Below are positions 1 through 7,613 of a stretch of DNA of 64,000 bases, piece by piece. Below the pieces are notes generated by a model. It made no database searches. It was not told the DNA's origin and saw only the letters and a program-made list of their open reading frames with translations. The first letter of the stretch is position 1; every line of letters begins with the position of its first letter. The stretch comes from an uncultured Bacteroidales bacterium (GTDB taxonomy: Bacteria > Bacteroidota > Bacteroidia > Bacteroidales > FEN-979): positions 1 to 64,000 of the forward strand of contig CAIYJU010000183.1 of the NCBI GenBank assembly GCA_903926565.1, given 5' to 3'. The translations under genes were made by a program, and so were the position numbers.

Positions 1-204
1 AAAATTGAAGAGCTGATCTTTGAACTGAGAAAGAACTATACCATCGTCATTGTAACCCACAACATGCAGCAGGCTGCCCGTGTAAGCGACCATACGGCCT
101 TTTTCTACCTGGGCGAGCTGATCGAATTCGGCAAAACAAAAAAGATCTTCACAACCCCGGATAAAAAGCATACGGAAGAATACATCACCGGACGATTCGG
201 ATAA
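1..204 (+). CDS. pstB: Phosphate ABC transporter ATP-binding protein PstB, C-terminal part
   Basis: Only the last 67 codons are inside the window; the gene begins upstream. The visible part contains the ABC H-loop ([16 protein letters not shown]), followed by the typical PstB tail ([11 protein letters not shown], then a KKIFTTP-like stretch and a final TGRFG). PstB hydrolyses ATP at the inner face of the membrane to drive phosphate import through PstCA. The identification rests on this tail and on phoU lying 43 bp downstream, the usual pst-phoU order. No sign of damage is visible. Confidence 0.93.
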   Translation, partial: KIEELIFELRKNYTIVIVTHNMQQAARVSDHTAFFYLGELIEFGKTKKIFTTPDKKHTEEYITGRFG

Positions 205-212
205 CCCCCCAA

Positions 213-232
213 CCCCGCACTTCAGTGCGGGG
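213..232. repeat. Short palindrome between pstB and phoU
   Basis: Perfect 8-bp inverted repeat CCCCGCAC / GTGCGGGG with loop TTCA, lying 8 bp after the pstB stop. A near-identical hairpin with the same loop occurs at 27792-27811 between nuoF and nuoG, so this is a dispersed element and not a private terminator. It has no T-tract. It could still stabilise or process the pst-phoU transcript. Confidence 0.75.
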
Positions 233-247
233 ATATAGACATCAAAC

Positions 248-952
248 ATGGAACGACACTTTGAGCAAGAACTGGAAAAGCTGAACAAGCGGCTCCTTAA
301 AATGGGAAACCTGGTATATGATCAGGTTCACAATTCACTGGAAGCATTATTGACCGGCGACCTTGAACTGGCCCGCCAGGTTGTCGGACTCGACAACAAG
401 GTTGATAAACTGGATGTGAAAATCGACAAGCTCTGTCAGCGGATTTTCGCACTCACCCAGCCGGTGGCCACCGACCTGCGCCTGATCATGTCGGCCCTCA
501 AGATGAACAACGACCTTGAGCGCCTGGGCGACCTTGCAGTAAATATCTCCGAAAAAATCGAAGGTGTCAGCGATTACAAGGAGATCCTTTCCGAGCTTCA
601 TGTGGATGAGCTCGCCAACATGGCCGATCTCATTGTAAAAGATGTTGTTAACATCCTTCATACCCGCAACACCGCCTTTGTGAAAGATATTTTCACTTCA
701 GCCTCTGCCATTGAAGTTAAAGTTCAGGCTGTGTCGGGCCGTATCCTCGATGAGATGATGCATAAAACGGAGGTGATCATTGTGGCAACGAACCTGATGA
801 TCATCCTTACCCAGATCGACCGTATCGCCGGCTATTCGACCAACATTGCCGAATCCATCGTCTTCATCGTTGAAGGCAAAATGATCAAGCACAAAAAGCT
901 TTTTAAGGAACGGGATGCTGCTTCGGAGGAAACAGCTGAGGAAGAGTTGTAA
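248..952 (+). CDS. phoU: Phosphate signalling complex protein PhoU
   Basis: The 234-residue product has the family length and two PhoU-type three-helix repeats, roughly residues 15-105 and 120-205, with the conserved stretch VATDLRLIMSALKMNNDLERLGDLAVNI (broken here as ATDLRLIMSAL, then NDLERLGD). PhoU is a cytoplasmic, peripherally membrane-associated negative regulator that connects the Pst transporter to phosphate sensing and limits excess uptake. It follows pstB in the same direction with only a small hairpin between them, which suggests cotranscription. The start ATG at 248 begins MERHFEQELEKL, the normal family start. The charged tail (EEL end) is unremarkable. Confidence 0.95.
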   Translation: MERHFEQELEKLNKRLLKMGNLVYDQVHNSLEALLTGDLELARQVVGLDNKVDKLDVKIDKLCQRIFALTQPVATDLRLIMSALKMNNDLERLGDLAVNISEKIEGVSDYKEILSELHVDELANMADLIVKDVVNILHTRNTAFVKDIFTSASAIEVKVQAVSGRILDEMMHKTEVIIVATNLMIILTQIDRIAGYSTNIAESIVFIVEGKMIKHKKLFKERDAASEETAEEEL

Positions 953-973
953 AGTGAAAGTCAGGCGGACGAA

Positions 974-1002
974 ACCTTCCTGGTTTTCAAAACCAGGAAG
1001 GT
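974..1002. repeat. Palindrome, first copy, left of the ORF6N relics
   Basis: A perfect 29-bp palindrome (ACCTTCCTGGTTTT, a central C, then its reverse complement). A second copy, differing by an A/T pair, is at 1818-1850. The two copies bracket the two decayed ORF6N genes. No T-tract follows, so a simple terminator role for phoU is less likely than a dispersed repetitive element. Confidence 0.8.
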
Positions 1003-1057
1003 CTGGTGCCGTTGTTGAAAACTTCTCCTGAAAATCGTATTACCTTTTGGTGAAAAG

Positions 1058-1595
1058 ATGATTAAGCAGGAAAATGGTATGGAAGAACTTATTAACCCTG
1101 AAGGGTTTGAACATTTTATTTTAATGATTCGCCGCAATCGCGTAATGGTTGACCGAGACCTTGCAATGATTTATGGTGTGGAAACAAAATATCTGAACCG
1201 GCAGGTAAAAAGAAACCCGGATCGGTTCCCGATTGAATTCATGTTTCAGTTGAATATTAAGGAAACGATGAACTGGTGACAAATTGGCACCGGTTCTCCA
1301 ATCTGAAACATTCATCTTATTACCCTATGCTTTTACAGAACATGGTGTTGCCATGATTGCATCAGTTCTCAACAGCAAGCGTGCAATACAGATGAGCATT
1401 CATATTGTGAAAACTTTCATCAGGGTGCGAGAATTTATGTCGGCGAGTCGACATTTTGACGAGCGTCTATGCGAACTGGAAGAGAAAGTCGACCATCAGT
1501 TTTCATTGGTATTCGAAGCGTTTGATGCAATGGTTGCCGTCAAAAATCAGCCAATGAATCCAGTTGGATTCAAAATTGGGGAGAATTCAAAGTAA
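1058..1595 (+). pseudogene. ORF6N-domain protein gene, broken by two frameshifts
   Basis: The first reading frame (1058-1279) encodes the N-terminal half of an ORF6N DNA-binding domain (RNRVMVDRDLAMIYGVETK, then NRQVKRNPDRFPIEFMFQL). At about 1268 the homology continues in another frame as ELVTNWHRFSNLKHSS, and at about 1318 it moves to a third frame as LPYAFTEHGVAMIASVLNS, ending with a normal family C-terminus (coiled stretch, then PVGFKIGENSK). Joined, this matches a complete ORF6N protein of about 175 residues, so one ancestral gene has suffered two indels within roughly 50 bp. ORF6N proteins come from phage and mobile elements and are thought to bind DNA. This copy should be inactive unless sequencing errors explain both shifts. 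Confidence 0.85.
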
Positions 1596-1605
1596 CAACA
1601 CAGCG

Positions 1606-1817
1606 ATTCTGTATCAGGTTGAGAATCGGGTGCTGAGCGAAACTGTAATGAGAAACGTATAAAAAACCCCAGGGATTTCATGATTCAGTTGAATCACGAG
1701 GAATAAGAAATTGGATATCACAAATTGTGACATCCAAAAAATCACGCTGACGACAGACTTGATGTTCCAAAATGGAACATCAAGTTGGGGAGGTCGGAGA
1801 AAACTCCGGTATGCATT
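1606..1817 (+). pseudogene. Second ORF6N-domain gene fragment, heavily degraded
   Basis: Translating across frames recovers a second ORF6N relic. ILYQVENRVLSETVMRN (1606 onward) parallels AMIYGVETKYLNRQVKRN in the gene before it. After a frameshift comes NPRDFMIQLNHEE, then NWISQIVTSKK, then FQNGTSSWGGRRKLRYAL, which is the family's middle motif (normally SSWGGRRxLPYAF). The match stops exactly where the palindrome at 1818 begins; no C-terminal part is found beyond it. The fragment lacks both its beginning and its end and cannot encode a functional protein. Its closeness to the first relic suggests an old tandem pair. Confidence 0.7.
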
Positions 1818-1850
1818 AAACCTTCCAGGTTTTCAAAACCTGGAAGGTTT
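1818..1850. repeat. Palindrome, second copy, truncating the second ORF6N relic
   Basis: A perfect 33-bp palindrome (AAACCTTCCAGGTTTT, a central C, then the reverse complement). It is a second copy of the element at 974-1002 and sits at the point where ORF6N homology ends, which suggests insertion into, or rearrangement at, that gene. The 80 bp between it and the next gene holds no other recognisable signal. Confidence 0.8.
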
Positions 1851-1931
1851 GGCATCCGGTTTGGGGGTTCCATATATTTAACTATTTTTGCCTGAAACAA
1901 ATCAACAGCACTCCTCACCAAAATCATCTTC

Positions 1932-3281
1932 ATGGCACAACAGGCAGGATTACCGCTCACCGGCCAGCAGAAGGGTAATTACATCCTTTCGATCACCATC
2001 ATCGGGATATTTTTCTTCATCTTCGGATTTGTCACCTGGCTCAACTCCGTGCTCATCCCTTTTCTGAAAATTGCCTGTGAAAAAAACAACTTCGAATCCT
2101 ATTTCGTCGCCTTTGCCTTTTACATCTCCTATTTCGTGATGGCGATCCCATCGTCGTTCGTGCTGCACAAAACCGGCTTCAAAAACGGGATGTCGCTCGG
2201 ACTGGTGCTGATGGCCATTGGCGCGCTGATCTTCATCCCGGCCGCCTATTCCAGGATGTACGGCCTTTTCCTCACGGGCCTTTTTGTCCAGGGTACCGGC
2301 CTGGCAGTGCTGCAAACGGCTTCCAACCCCTATGTTACAATCCTTGGGCCGCTCGAAAGTGCCGCAAAACGCATCAGCATCATGGGGATCTGCAATAAAA
2401 TTGCCGGGGTGATCAGTCCGCTCATATTGGGTGCCATCGTGCTAAAGGGGATGGACCGCTACGACAAAACCCTGCTCGACGCGATGGACGAAATGGCGAA
2501 AATTACGATGCTCAACGAACTGGCCGGGCGGATCATCCTGCCATACATCATCATGGCCATTGTCCTGGTGGTCCTTGCCATCCTGCTGCGGTTTTCGGCG
2601 CTCCCGGACATCGATACCGACAAAGAGGATGAGACGACATCGTCAGCAAACATGGGAAAAACCAGCATTTTCCAGTTCCCCCAACTCGTGTTGGGAGTGG
2701 TGGCCATTTTCGTTTATGTCGGCGTGGAGGTGGTTGCGGTGGATACCATCATTAATTACGGAAAAGCCCAGGGGTTTTCGTTTGAGCTCTCGAAATTTTT
2801 CGCCTCCTACACATTGGTGGCGATGGTGCTGGGATACATCATCGGGATCATCACCATCCCGAAATACCTGAAACAGGAAAAAGCCCTGATGATCTCGGCC
2901 TGGATGGGCATCATTTTTGGCGTGCTGGCCATTTTTGCAGCCGGGATGCACTACCAAACAACATTTTCATTCTCTTTGGCTGGATTTCCGATGACCCTGC
3001 CCTTTGATCTATCGGTATTTTTTATTGCACTTTTGGGATTGGCCAACGCCATCATGTGGCCGGCAATATGGCCGCTTGCCATCGACGGGCTGGGCCGCTT
3101 TACCAAGATAGGTTCTTCCCTGCTCATTATGGCCATTGCCGGGGGCGCTTTATTGCCGCTGCTGTATGGCAGGATGGTTGACCTCTTCAGCCCGCAGCAG
3201 GCTTACTGGATATTGATTCCTTGTTATATGTTCATTTTTTATTACGCTATGTCTGGGCATAAACTGCGTTCGTGGAAGTAA
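1932..3281 (+). CDS. Sugar MFS transporter, FucP/GluP family
   Basis: The 449-residue product has about 12 hydrophobic segments and the signatures of the fucose/glucose/galactose:H+ symporter family: FGFVTWLNSVLIPFLK in TM1, VFQ/VQGTGLAVLQTASNPYVT around TM4, and NAIMWPAIWPLAIDGLGRFTK in the C-terminal half. It would import a monosaccharide (glucose, galactose, N-acetylglucosamine or fucose cannot be separated by eye) across the inner membrane with protons. The next gene is a sugar-nucleotide transferase in the same direction, which fits a sugar uptake and activation unit, but a palindromic element of about 130 bp separates them. The start ATG at 1932 gives a short polar N-terminus before TM1, as usual for the family. 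Confidence 0.92.
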   Translation: MAQQAGLPLTGQQKGNYILSITIIGIFFFIFGFVTWLNSVLIPFLKIACEKNNFESYFVAFAFYISYFVMAIPSSFVLHKTGFKNGMSLGLVLMAIGALIFIPAAYSRMYGLFLTGLFVQGTGLAVLQTASNPYVTILGPLESAAKRISIMGICNKIAGVISPLILGAIVLKGMDRYDKTLLDAMDEMAKITMLNELAGRIILPYIIMAIVLVVLAILLRFSALPDIDTDKEDETTSSANMGKTSIFQFPQLVLGVVAIFVYVGVEVVAVDTIINYGKAQGFSFELSKFFASYTLVAMVLGYIIGIITIPKYLKQEKALMISAWMGIIFGVLAIFAAGMHYQTTFSFSLAGFPMTLPFDLSVFFIALLGLANAIMWPAIWPLAIDGLGRFTKIGSSLLIMAIAGGALLPLLYGRMVDLFSPQQAYWILIPCYMFIFYYAMSGHKLRSWK

Positions 3282-3285
3282 AATT

Positions 3286-3416
3286 TACCACAATAGGCAC
3301 ATTAGGACACAATAGCAGGCACATTAGTTAATACGAATCGTTTAAGTTGCAGGCATTCAGTTATATTCAATTTTCTATTGTGTTTTTCTATATGCCCTGT
3401 TGTGCCTATTGTGGTA
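3286..3416. repeat. Long imperfect palindrome between transporter and nucleotidyltransferase
   Basis: The ends are perfect 15-bp inverted repeats, TACCACAATAGGCAC (3286-3300) and its complement (3402-3416). Further in, the arms stay related in a looser way (ACACAATAG on the left, CTATTGTG on the right). The unit starts 4 bp after the transporter stop codon and ends 37 bp before the next start. It is made of short reused words, like the elements in the nuo cluster, but of a different family. No ORF is inside. It could fold as a long hairpin in the transcript. Confidence 0.75.
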
Positions 3417-3453
3417 GAAAACATCAATCCCTGTACAAGAAAAAAGAAGCATT

Positions 3454-4362
3454 ATGAAACCAACACTGTTAATTCTCGCTGCCGGCATGGGCAGCCGTTA
3501 CGGAGGCCTCAAACAGCTTGACCAGGTAGGCCCATCTGGAGAGACAATCATCGACTACTCAATTTATGATGCCATCCGGGCCGGTTTCGGCAAGGTGATC
3601 TTCATCATCAAGGAGGCCATCGAGGATGACTTCAAAGAGACCTTCGTCGAACGGTTGAAAGACAAAATCGCCATCGACTATGTTTTCCAGGAGACCTGGA
3701 TGGTGCCCGAAGGCGTTACAATTCCCGATAACCGGAGCAAACCCTGGGGAACCGGTCATGCCGTGATGATGGCCGATGGAAAGATACACGAACCCTTTGC
3801 CGTGATCAATGCCGATGATTTCTATGGCCGTGGTGCGTTTGAAACCCTGGCCGGATATTATAAGGATTGGACTCCGGAACTTTCGGCCGACTATTGCATG
3901 GTCGGATACCGGCTGGCCAACACCCTTTCGGAGTTTGGCGCAGTGTCGCGCGGAGTTTGCGAGCCCGACGAGAAATCGTTTCTCGTCGATGTGGTGGAAC
4001 GCACCCAAATCGCACGAAGCGGGGCAGACATCGCCTATAAAGACGAAAAGGAACAGCAGGTCGTTCTGCCGGGCGATACCATCGTTTCCATGAATTTCTG
4101 GGGATTTACCCCTTCGTTGTTCGGTTTCCTCAACACCGGGTTTGAAGCATTTATCCGTAAGAATGCGGAGAACCTGAAGGCGGAATTTTTCATTCCCAGC
4201 GTGGTCAACGACCTCATCAAGTCAAAACAGGCCACTGTCAGAATCCTTCACTGTGAAGAGAAATGGTTTGGGATGACCTACCGGGAAGACCGTGAAACAG
4301 TGGTGAAAAGCATCAGGGAACTTGTAGAACAGGGCGTTTACCCGGAAAACTTATGGGCCTGA
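3454..4362 (+). CDS. Sugar-phosphate nucleotidyltransferase-like protein
   Basis: The 302-residue protein opens with the nucleotidyltransferase signature LAAGMGSRYGGLKQ (residues 8-21), followed by PSGE. It carries the metal/nucleotide-binding segment INADDFYG with Asp121-Asp122 and WGTGHAV, which contacts the base in related enzymes. It belongs to the NTP_transferase superfamily (RmlA/GlmU-type Rossmann-like fold), which joins NTP and a sugar 1-phosphate to give an NDP-sugar. The exact sugar cannot be read from the sequence. A GAG-type ribosome site (AAAGAAG) precedes the ATG. The preceding sugar transporter suggests a role in sugar salvage. Confidence 0.88.
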   Translation: MKPTLLILAAGMGSRYGGLKQLDQVGPSGETIIDYSIYDAIRAGFGKVIFIIKEAIEDDFKETFVERLKDKIAIDYVFQETWMVPEGVTIPDNRSKPWGTGHAVMMADGKIHEPFAVINADDFYGRGAFETLAGYYKDWTPELSADYCMVGYRLANTLSEFGAVSRGVCEPDEKSFLVDVVERTQIARSGADIAYKDEKEQQVVLPGDTIVSMNFWGFTPSLFGFLNTGFEAFIRKNAENLKAEFFIPSVVNDLIKSKQATVRILHCEEKWFGMTYREDRETVVKSIRELVEQGVYPENLWA

Positions 4363-4407
4363 TCCAATTTTCCGGACTTTTCATCGTTATTCTGCCTGTT
4401 AAATAGC

Positions 4408-4415
4408 TACTTTTG
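4408..4415 (+). promoter_or_regulatory. TAnnTTTG promoter element for the barrel protein
   Basis: TACTTTTG matches the Bacteroidota -7 consensus TAnnTTTG and lies 22 bp before the ATG at 4437. It makes the in-frame TTG at 4413 an unlikely start. No convincing -33 TTTG is visible at the usual spacing. Confidence 0.55.
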
Positions 4416-4436
4416 CAACCGGTTAAAACCCCTTCT

Positions 4437-5135
4437 ATGAAAAGTGTCCATAAAATTCTCATCACCCTCACCGCATTCATTTTATGCATCTCAATCCTTG
4501 CGCCCCGGACAGGGGTAGCACAGTCCGTGACTGCAGCAACAAAAAAGAGGATCAGCATTGGCGTTGGATTATATACCGACATTTGGATGAACACCCCGGA
4601 TGGGATGAAAACCCGCACCATCAACCAGGGTGTGCAGCTGTTTGCCACCTACAACGTGCCATTTGGCAAAAGCATCTTCAGCTTTGCCATCGGGGCCGGT
4701 CTCAGCGTTCATAATCTCTTCTGGAATTACAGGTTCCAGGGCGACAGTCTCAATTTCCAGTTTGTGAAAGTGGATGAGACTAAAATAAGTTACAAACGAA
4801 GCAAACTCTCTATGCCCAATATCGAAGTCCCCATTGAATTCCGGATGAAAACCAGGAGCAAAATTTCAGTAGGTATCGGGTTCAAGGCTGCATATAATAT
4901 TGCTGCGCACGCCAAATGGGTGGGCGACGATTACCTTTTCAACACCACCAATCAACTCAGAGTCTCCTTCAAAGGGATAAAAAACCTGGAAAACTTTTCG
5001 TACGGTCCCACTGTACGCGTTGGTTACAAGTGGTTTAATGTCAATGCATACTATTCGATGACCAGCATCTTTGTAAAAGACAAAGGTCCGGATATCTACC
5101 CGATATCAATTGGATTTCTCCTGATGCCATTCTGA
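4437..5135 (+). CDS. Small outer-membrane beta-barrel protein, PorT-like
   Basis: The ATG at 4437 gives 232 residues starting MKSVHKILITLTAFIL, a clear signal peptide ending near GVAQS. The rest is alternating polar/hydrophobic strands (for example ISIGVGLYTDIWM, FSFAIGAGLSV, KISVGIGFKAAYNIA, YGPTVRVGYKWFNVNAYYS) and ends in GFLLMPF with a terminal Phe, a normal outer-membrane barrel ending. This fits the outer membrane protein beta-barrel families common in Bacteroidota (roughly eight strands). Substrate and function are unknown. A TAnnTTTG element directly upstream suggests independent transcription. An in-frame start at 4413 exists but lies within the promoter. Confidence 0.8.
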   Translation: MKSVHKILITLTAFILCISILAPRTGVAQSVTAATKKRISIGVGLYTDIWMNTPDGMKTRTINQGVQLFATYNVPFGKSIFSFAIGAGLSVHNLFWNYRFQGDSLNFQFVKVDETKISYKRSKLSMPNIEVPIEFRMKTRSKISVGIGFKAAYNIAAHAKWVGDDYLFNTTNQLRVSFKGIKNLENFSYGPTVRVGYKWFNVNAYYSMTSIFVKDKGPDIYPISIGFLLMPF

Positions 5136-5217
5136 TCAGAGCAGAATCATCCTTTGCCGGGCCCTATTACAACAACTTCCTTTTTTCGAATGGAAAGCCT
5201 CTTGATATGATTTTCAG

Positions 5218-5300
5218 AAATTTGGTTGCCTCATCAATTGCCACTGGCTTTAGCCAGTGGTTTGAAGATTTGCCACAAATTACTGGCTTTAGCCAAATAA
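5218..5300. repeat. 83-bp direct repeat, left copy, flanking the ATPase gene
   Basis: Begins AAATTTGGTTGCCT and ends GGCTTTAGCCAAATAA. It contains the perfect palindrome CCACTGGCTTTAGCCAGTGG and a second partial copy of TGGCTTTAGCCA. A closely similar sequence in the same orientation lies at 6591-6674, just after the ATPase gene. Only these two copies were seen in the window. Confidence 0.85.
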
Positions 5301-5354
5301 TCGTCATCACAACAACTCCCATCACAAAGCCGGAAAATATTTCGACTGGCTGGT
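5301..5354 (-). pseudogene. Displaced 3' end of a membrane-protein gene (direct repeat with 12581-12634)
   Basis: On the minus strand this stretch reads DQPVEIFSGFVMGVVVM, nearly the same as HQPAEIYSGFVMGVVVM at the C-terminus of the intact membrane protein at 12561-13175. About 46 of 54 bases match. The match ends abruptly at the 83-bp repeat on one side and in unrelated AT-rich DNA on the other. The two copies are in direct orientation and enclose about 7.2 kb of AT-rich DNA. This looks like the duplicated gene end left when an element integrates into the 3' end of a gene, though an old partial duplication is possible. Confidence 0.75.
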
Positions 5355-5402
5355 CAGTGAACCCATTATTTTGGTTAACAATCGCAAATATTAACCTTAA
5401 TA

Positions 5403-5434
5403 TTTGTGGTCAACCATAAATATTAATATATTTG
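5403..5434 (+). promoter_or_regulatory. Promoter of the AAA ATPase gene
   Basis: TTTG (5403-5406), a 20-bp spacer, then TATATTTG (5427-5434): a full match to the Bacteroidota -33/-7 promoter pattern. It is 19 bp before the ATG at 5454. The region is strongly AT-rich and includes a partial inverted repeat (AATATTAA and its complement). Confidence 0.7.
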
Positions 5435-5453
5435 TACGAATTATAGGACAATC

Positions 5454-6584
5454 ATGGAAATCAATCGTTTGATAAAAACAAAGATACTCAGTGATTTGAA
5501 AGAACGCAATAAAGTTGTTCTGATTTACGGCCCCAGGCAGGCAGGAAAAACGACACTGTCAAAACACATTATACAGGAGATTGGCTTGAAAACCCTGATT
5601 ATCAATGCTGATCAATCAAAGTTTATCGACGTTTTATCAAGCCGGGATTTAGGTAAACTCCGGTCGCTGGTGGCAGGTTATGAATTGCTGTTTATTGATG
5701 AAGGACAGCGAATTCCGGAAATTGGAATTAACCTTAAAATTCTTCATGATGAATTGCCGGAATTAAAGATTCTGGTCACAGGATCTTCCTCCTTCCTGCT
5801 GGCAGGGCGCGTATCGGAATCGCTGGCCGGACGAAAAACAGTCTACACACTTCTACCTGTTTCCATGCAGGAACTTGCTGAAATTTATAATCCATTCGAA
5901 TTGAACGATCAACTTGAAGAGCGTTTAATTTTCGGGTCCTATCCCGAAGTCATAAATACCATAAACAATTCCGACAAAGAAGAATACCTGCGTGATATTT
6001 CCACTTCATTTATTTTTAAGGACATTCTGGAACTGGAGATGATCAAATACCCGCTAAAAATCAGGGATTTATTGAAATTGCTGGCATATCAGGTTGGATC
6101 ACAGGTTTCTATTCATGAACTTGGCACTAAATTGGGGTTGAATCGGGACACAGTAGAAAGGTATCTTTTTTTGCTTGAACAATCCTTTGTGATCTTCAAA
6201 CTCCCTGCGTTTAGTCATAATCCGCGAAAGGAGATAAGCAAATCCCAAAAGTATTATTTTTACGATACAGGCATCCGTAATATATTGATTGACAATATGA
6301 AGTATCTGTATGACCGAAATGATGCCGGTGCCTTATGGGAAAACTTTATCATTGCTGAACGACGTAAATATTTATTGTACAATCAGAAGAATGTCAATTG
6401 CTATTTTTGGCGAACCTATTCCGGGACTGAAATTGATTATGTAGAAGAAATTATCGATGAATACTACGCGTACGAAATTAAATTCGGTAAAGCAAAAACA
6501 AGAATTCCTGTAAGTTGGAGCGGAGAATATGGTTCAAATTTTCAGATTATCAGCAAAGCAAATTACCTGGGGTTTATTACATAG
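5454..6584 (+). CDS. AAA+ ATPase with DUF4143 C-terminal domain
   Basis: The 376-residue product has an AAA_14 domain with Walker A GPRQAGKT (residues 26-33), Walker B LLFIDEGQ (Asp82-Glu83) and a sensor stretch ILVTGSSSF. A C-terminal DUF4143 region contains the usual LLAYQVGSQVSIHELGTKLG winged-helix-like segment and a nuclease-fold-like end (FWRTYSGTEIDYV, then YAYEIKFG). Members are widespread and often on mobile or laterally moved DNA; their function is not settled. Here the gene has its own promoter, no partner gene, and direct repeats of about 83 bp on both sides. Base composition is clearly AT-richer than the genes to its left. Confidence 0.92.
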   Translation: MEINRLIKTKILSDLKERNKVVLIYGPRQAGKTTLSKHIIQEIGLKTLIINADQSKFIDVLSSRDLGKLRSLVAGYELLFIDEGQRIPEIGINLKILHDELPELKILVTGSSSFLLAGRVSESLAGRKTVYTLLPVSMQELAEIYNPFELNDQLEERLIFGSYPEVINTINNSDKEEYLRDISTSFIFKDILELEMIKYPLKIRDLLKLLAYQVGSQVSIHELGTKLGLNRDTVERYLFLLEQSFVIFKLPAFSHNPRKEISKSQKYYFYDTGIRNILIDNMKYLYDRNDAGALWENFIIAERRKYLLYNQKNVNCYFWRTYSGTEIDYVEEIIDEYYAYEIKFGKAKTRIPVSWSGEYGSNFQIISKANYLGFIT

Positions 6585-6590
6585 GGTCTG

Positions 6591-6674
6591 AAATTTGGTT
6601 GCCTGATCAATTGCCACTGGCTTTAGCCAGTGGTTTGGAGAGTTGCAAACACATTTTTGGCTTTAGCCAAATAA
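6591..6674. repeat. 83-bp direct repeat, right copy, flanking the ATPase gene
   Basis: Same sequence family and orientation as 5218-5300, starting 7 bp after the ATPase stop. It includes the same CCACTGGCTTTAGCCAGTGG palindrome. Differences between the copies are concentrated in the middle, after the palindrome. Confidence 0.85.
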
Positions 6675-7316
6675 ATAACTAAACCCTTAAGCCATTAAGG
6701 ATGTTTGTGCTACCTTCATCTGCATTTTCGGCCACCCGGTCTAATTCATCTTGCTGATGATCATTGTCACCTTTTAGCGAAACCATCTCTCCAAACCTTT
6801 TCTGGATTACCCTCGGTATTTAACCTGGTTTGGTTAAAACACGGGGTATTACTCGCAGAAGCAAAATTTCCCTGCCTGGAACAAATGCTAATCGGAATAA
6901 TTCAGAGTATAAACAGGTGTAAGGGTAAAATTAAGTAATCTGACAGACCGGTTATATTGAAAATGGTTTTCTTATATTATTAATAATCAGTTGTTAAAAA
7001 ATAAAGTTTGGGTAAAATTAGGTTTATATAAAATTGCAATATATATTTGCTTTCCAATTTCAATAACACAAGTAGTTTTCAGGGATGACAAATAGAAGCA
7101 ATCTGAGGATTTATAACAAGAACACAATTAGGTTTTTTTCTGAAAAAAACCCCCGATCAAATTGAAAATCAACCATACTCGCGATACAATCAATTGACAA
7201 AAAGAAAGGAGGTCTGTATGCAAAGGTAGAAATATTAATTTGCCCGGGATACCAAAACAATCCATGTTCTAATCATCATCTTCCATTTATTATTCATCTT
7301 TGCTAATCTTGTTATA
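6675..7316. other. AT-rich gap without a recognisable gene
   Basis: No supported gene. It holds CCTTAA/TTAAGG at about 6686-6701, a TATATTTG element at 7042-7049 that might be a distant promoter for the following protease, and a hairpin-like run at about 7130-7157 (T-run, CTG, A-run, CCCCC). A 77-codon open frame at 6705-6938 has no recognisable features and is probably chance. Confidence 0.5.
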
Positions 7317-7613
7317 ATGAAGAAGTATATTCTATTCATCATAGTTTATTGTGTTATGTATTACTCCCAAGGGTTTGGACAAACCATAACCTATTTGCAA
7401 AACGGGAAAATTATTTCCGAAACAAATGGATCCCTTCTTGACATCACAAATGGAGATTCGTTACTGATACTTAAGAAATTGATCCTGATAAAGTATTCAC
7501 CTGGAATTTCCAATGACAGTATAACCTTGATTGAACAAACAAATGATCTTGAAGGCGACACACCTGTACCACCGGATGGGTTATTTACAATGTGCCCGAT
7601 ACAAACGCACTAA
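7317..7613 (+). CDS. N-terminal piece (signal peptide and prodomain) of the frameshifted secreted protease
   Basis: Encodes MKKYILFIIVYCVMYYSQGFGQ, a good signal peptide, then a prodomain-like stretch (TYLQNGKIISETNG and so on) and stops after 98 codons. The following frame continues without its own signal peptide. Reading that frame back gives TGWVIYNVPDTNALIAL, a smooth continuation, so the two frames are one ancestral gene with a shift of -1 (or +2) around 7560-7590. No canonical slippery heptamer is visible there. The piece alone would be a short secreted peptide. Confidence 0.65.
   Translation: MKKYILFIIVYCVMYYSQGFGQTITYLQNGKIISETNGSLLDITNGDSLLILKKLILIKYSPGISNDSITLIEQTNDLEGDTPVPPDGLFTMCPIQTH

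Noticed and set aside
1711-1785. Two palindromes (TTGGATATCACAA.. and ACTTGATGTTCC..) first read as operator sites
   Set aside because: The sequence is explained as coding remnant of the second ORF6N gene; the symmetry may be chance, so I do not list them as regulatory sites.
6705-6938. 77-codon ORF in the gap after the ATPase gene
   Set aside because: The product shows no family resemblance, signal peptide or helix pattern, and the region looks like non-coding AT-rich DNA with repeat remnants.
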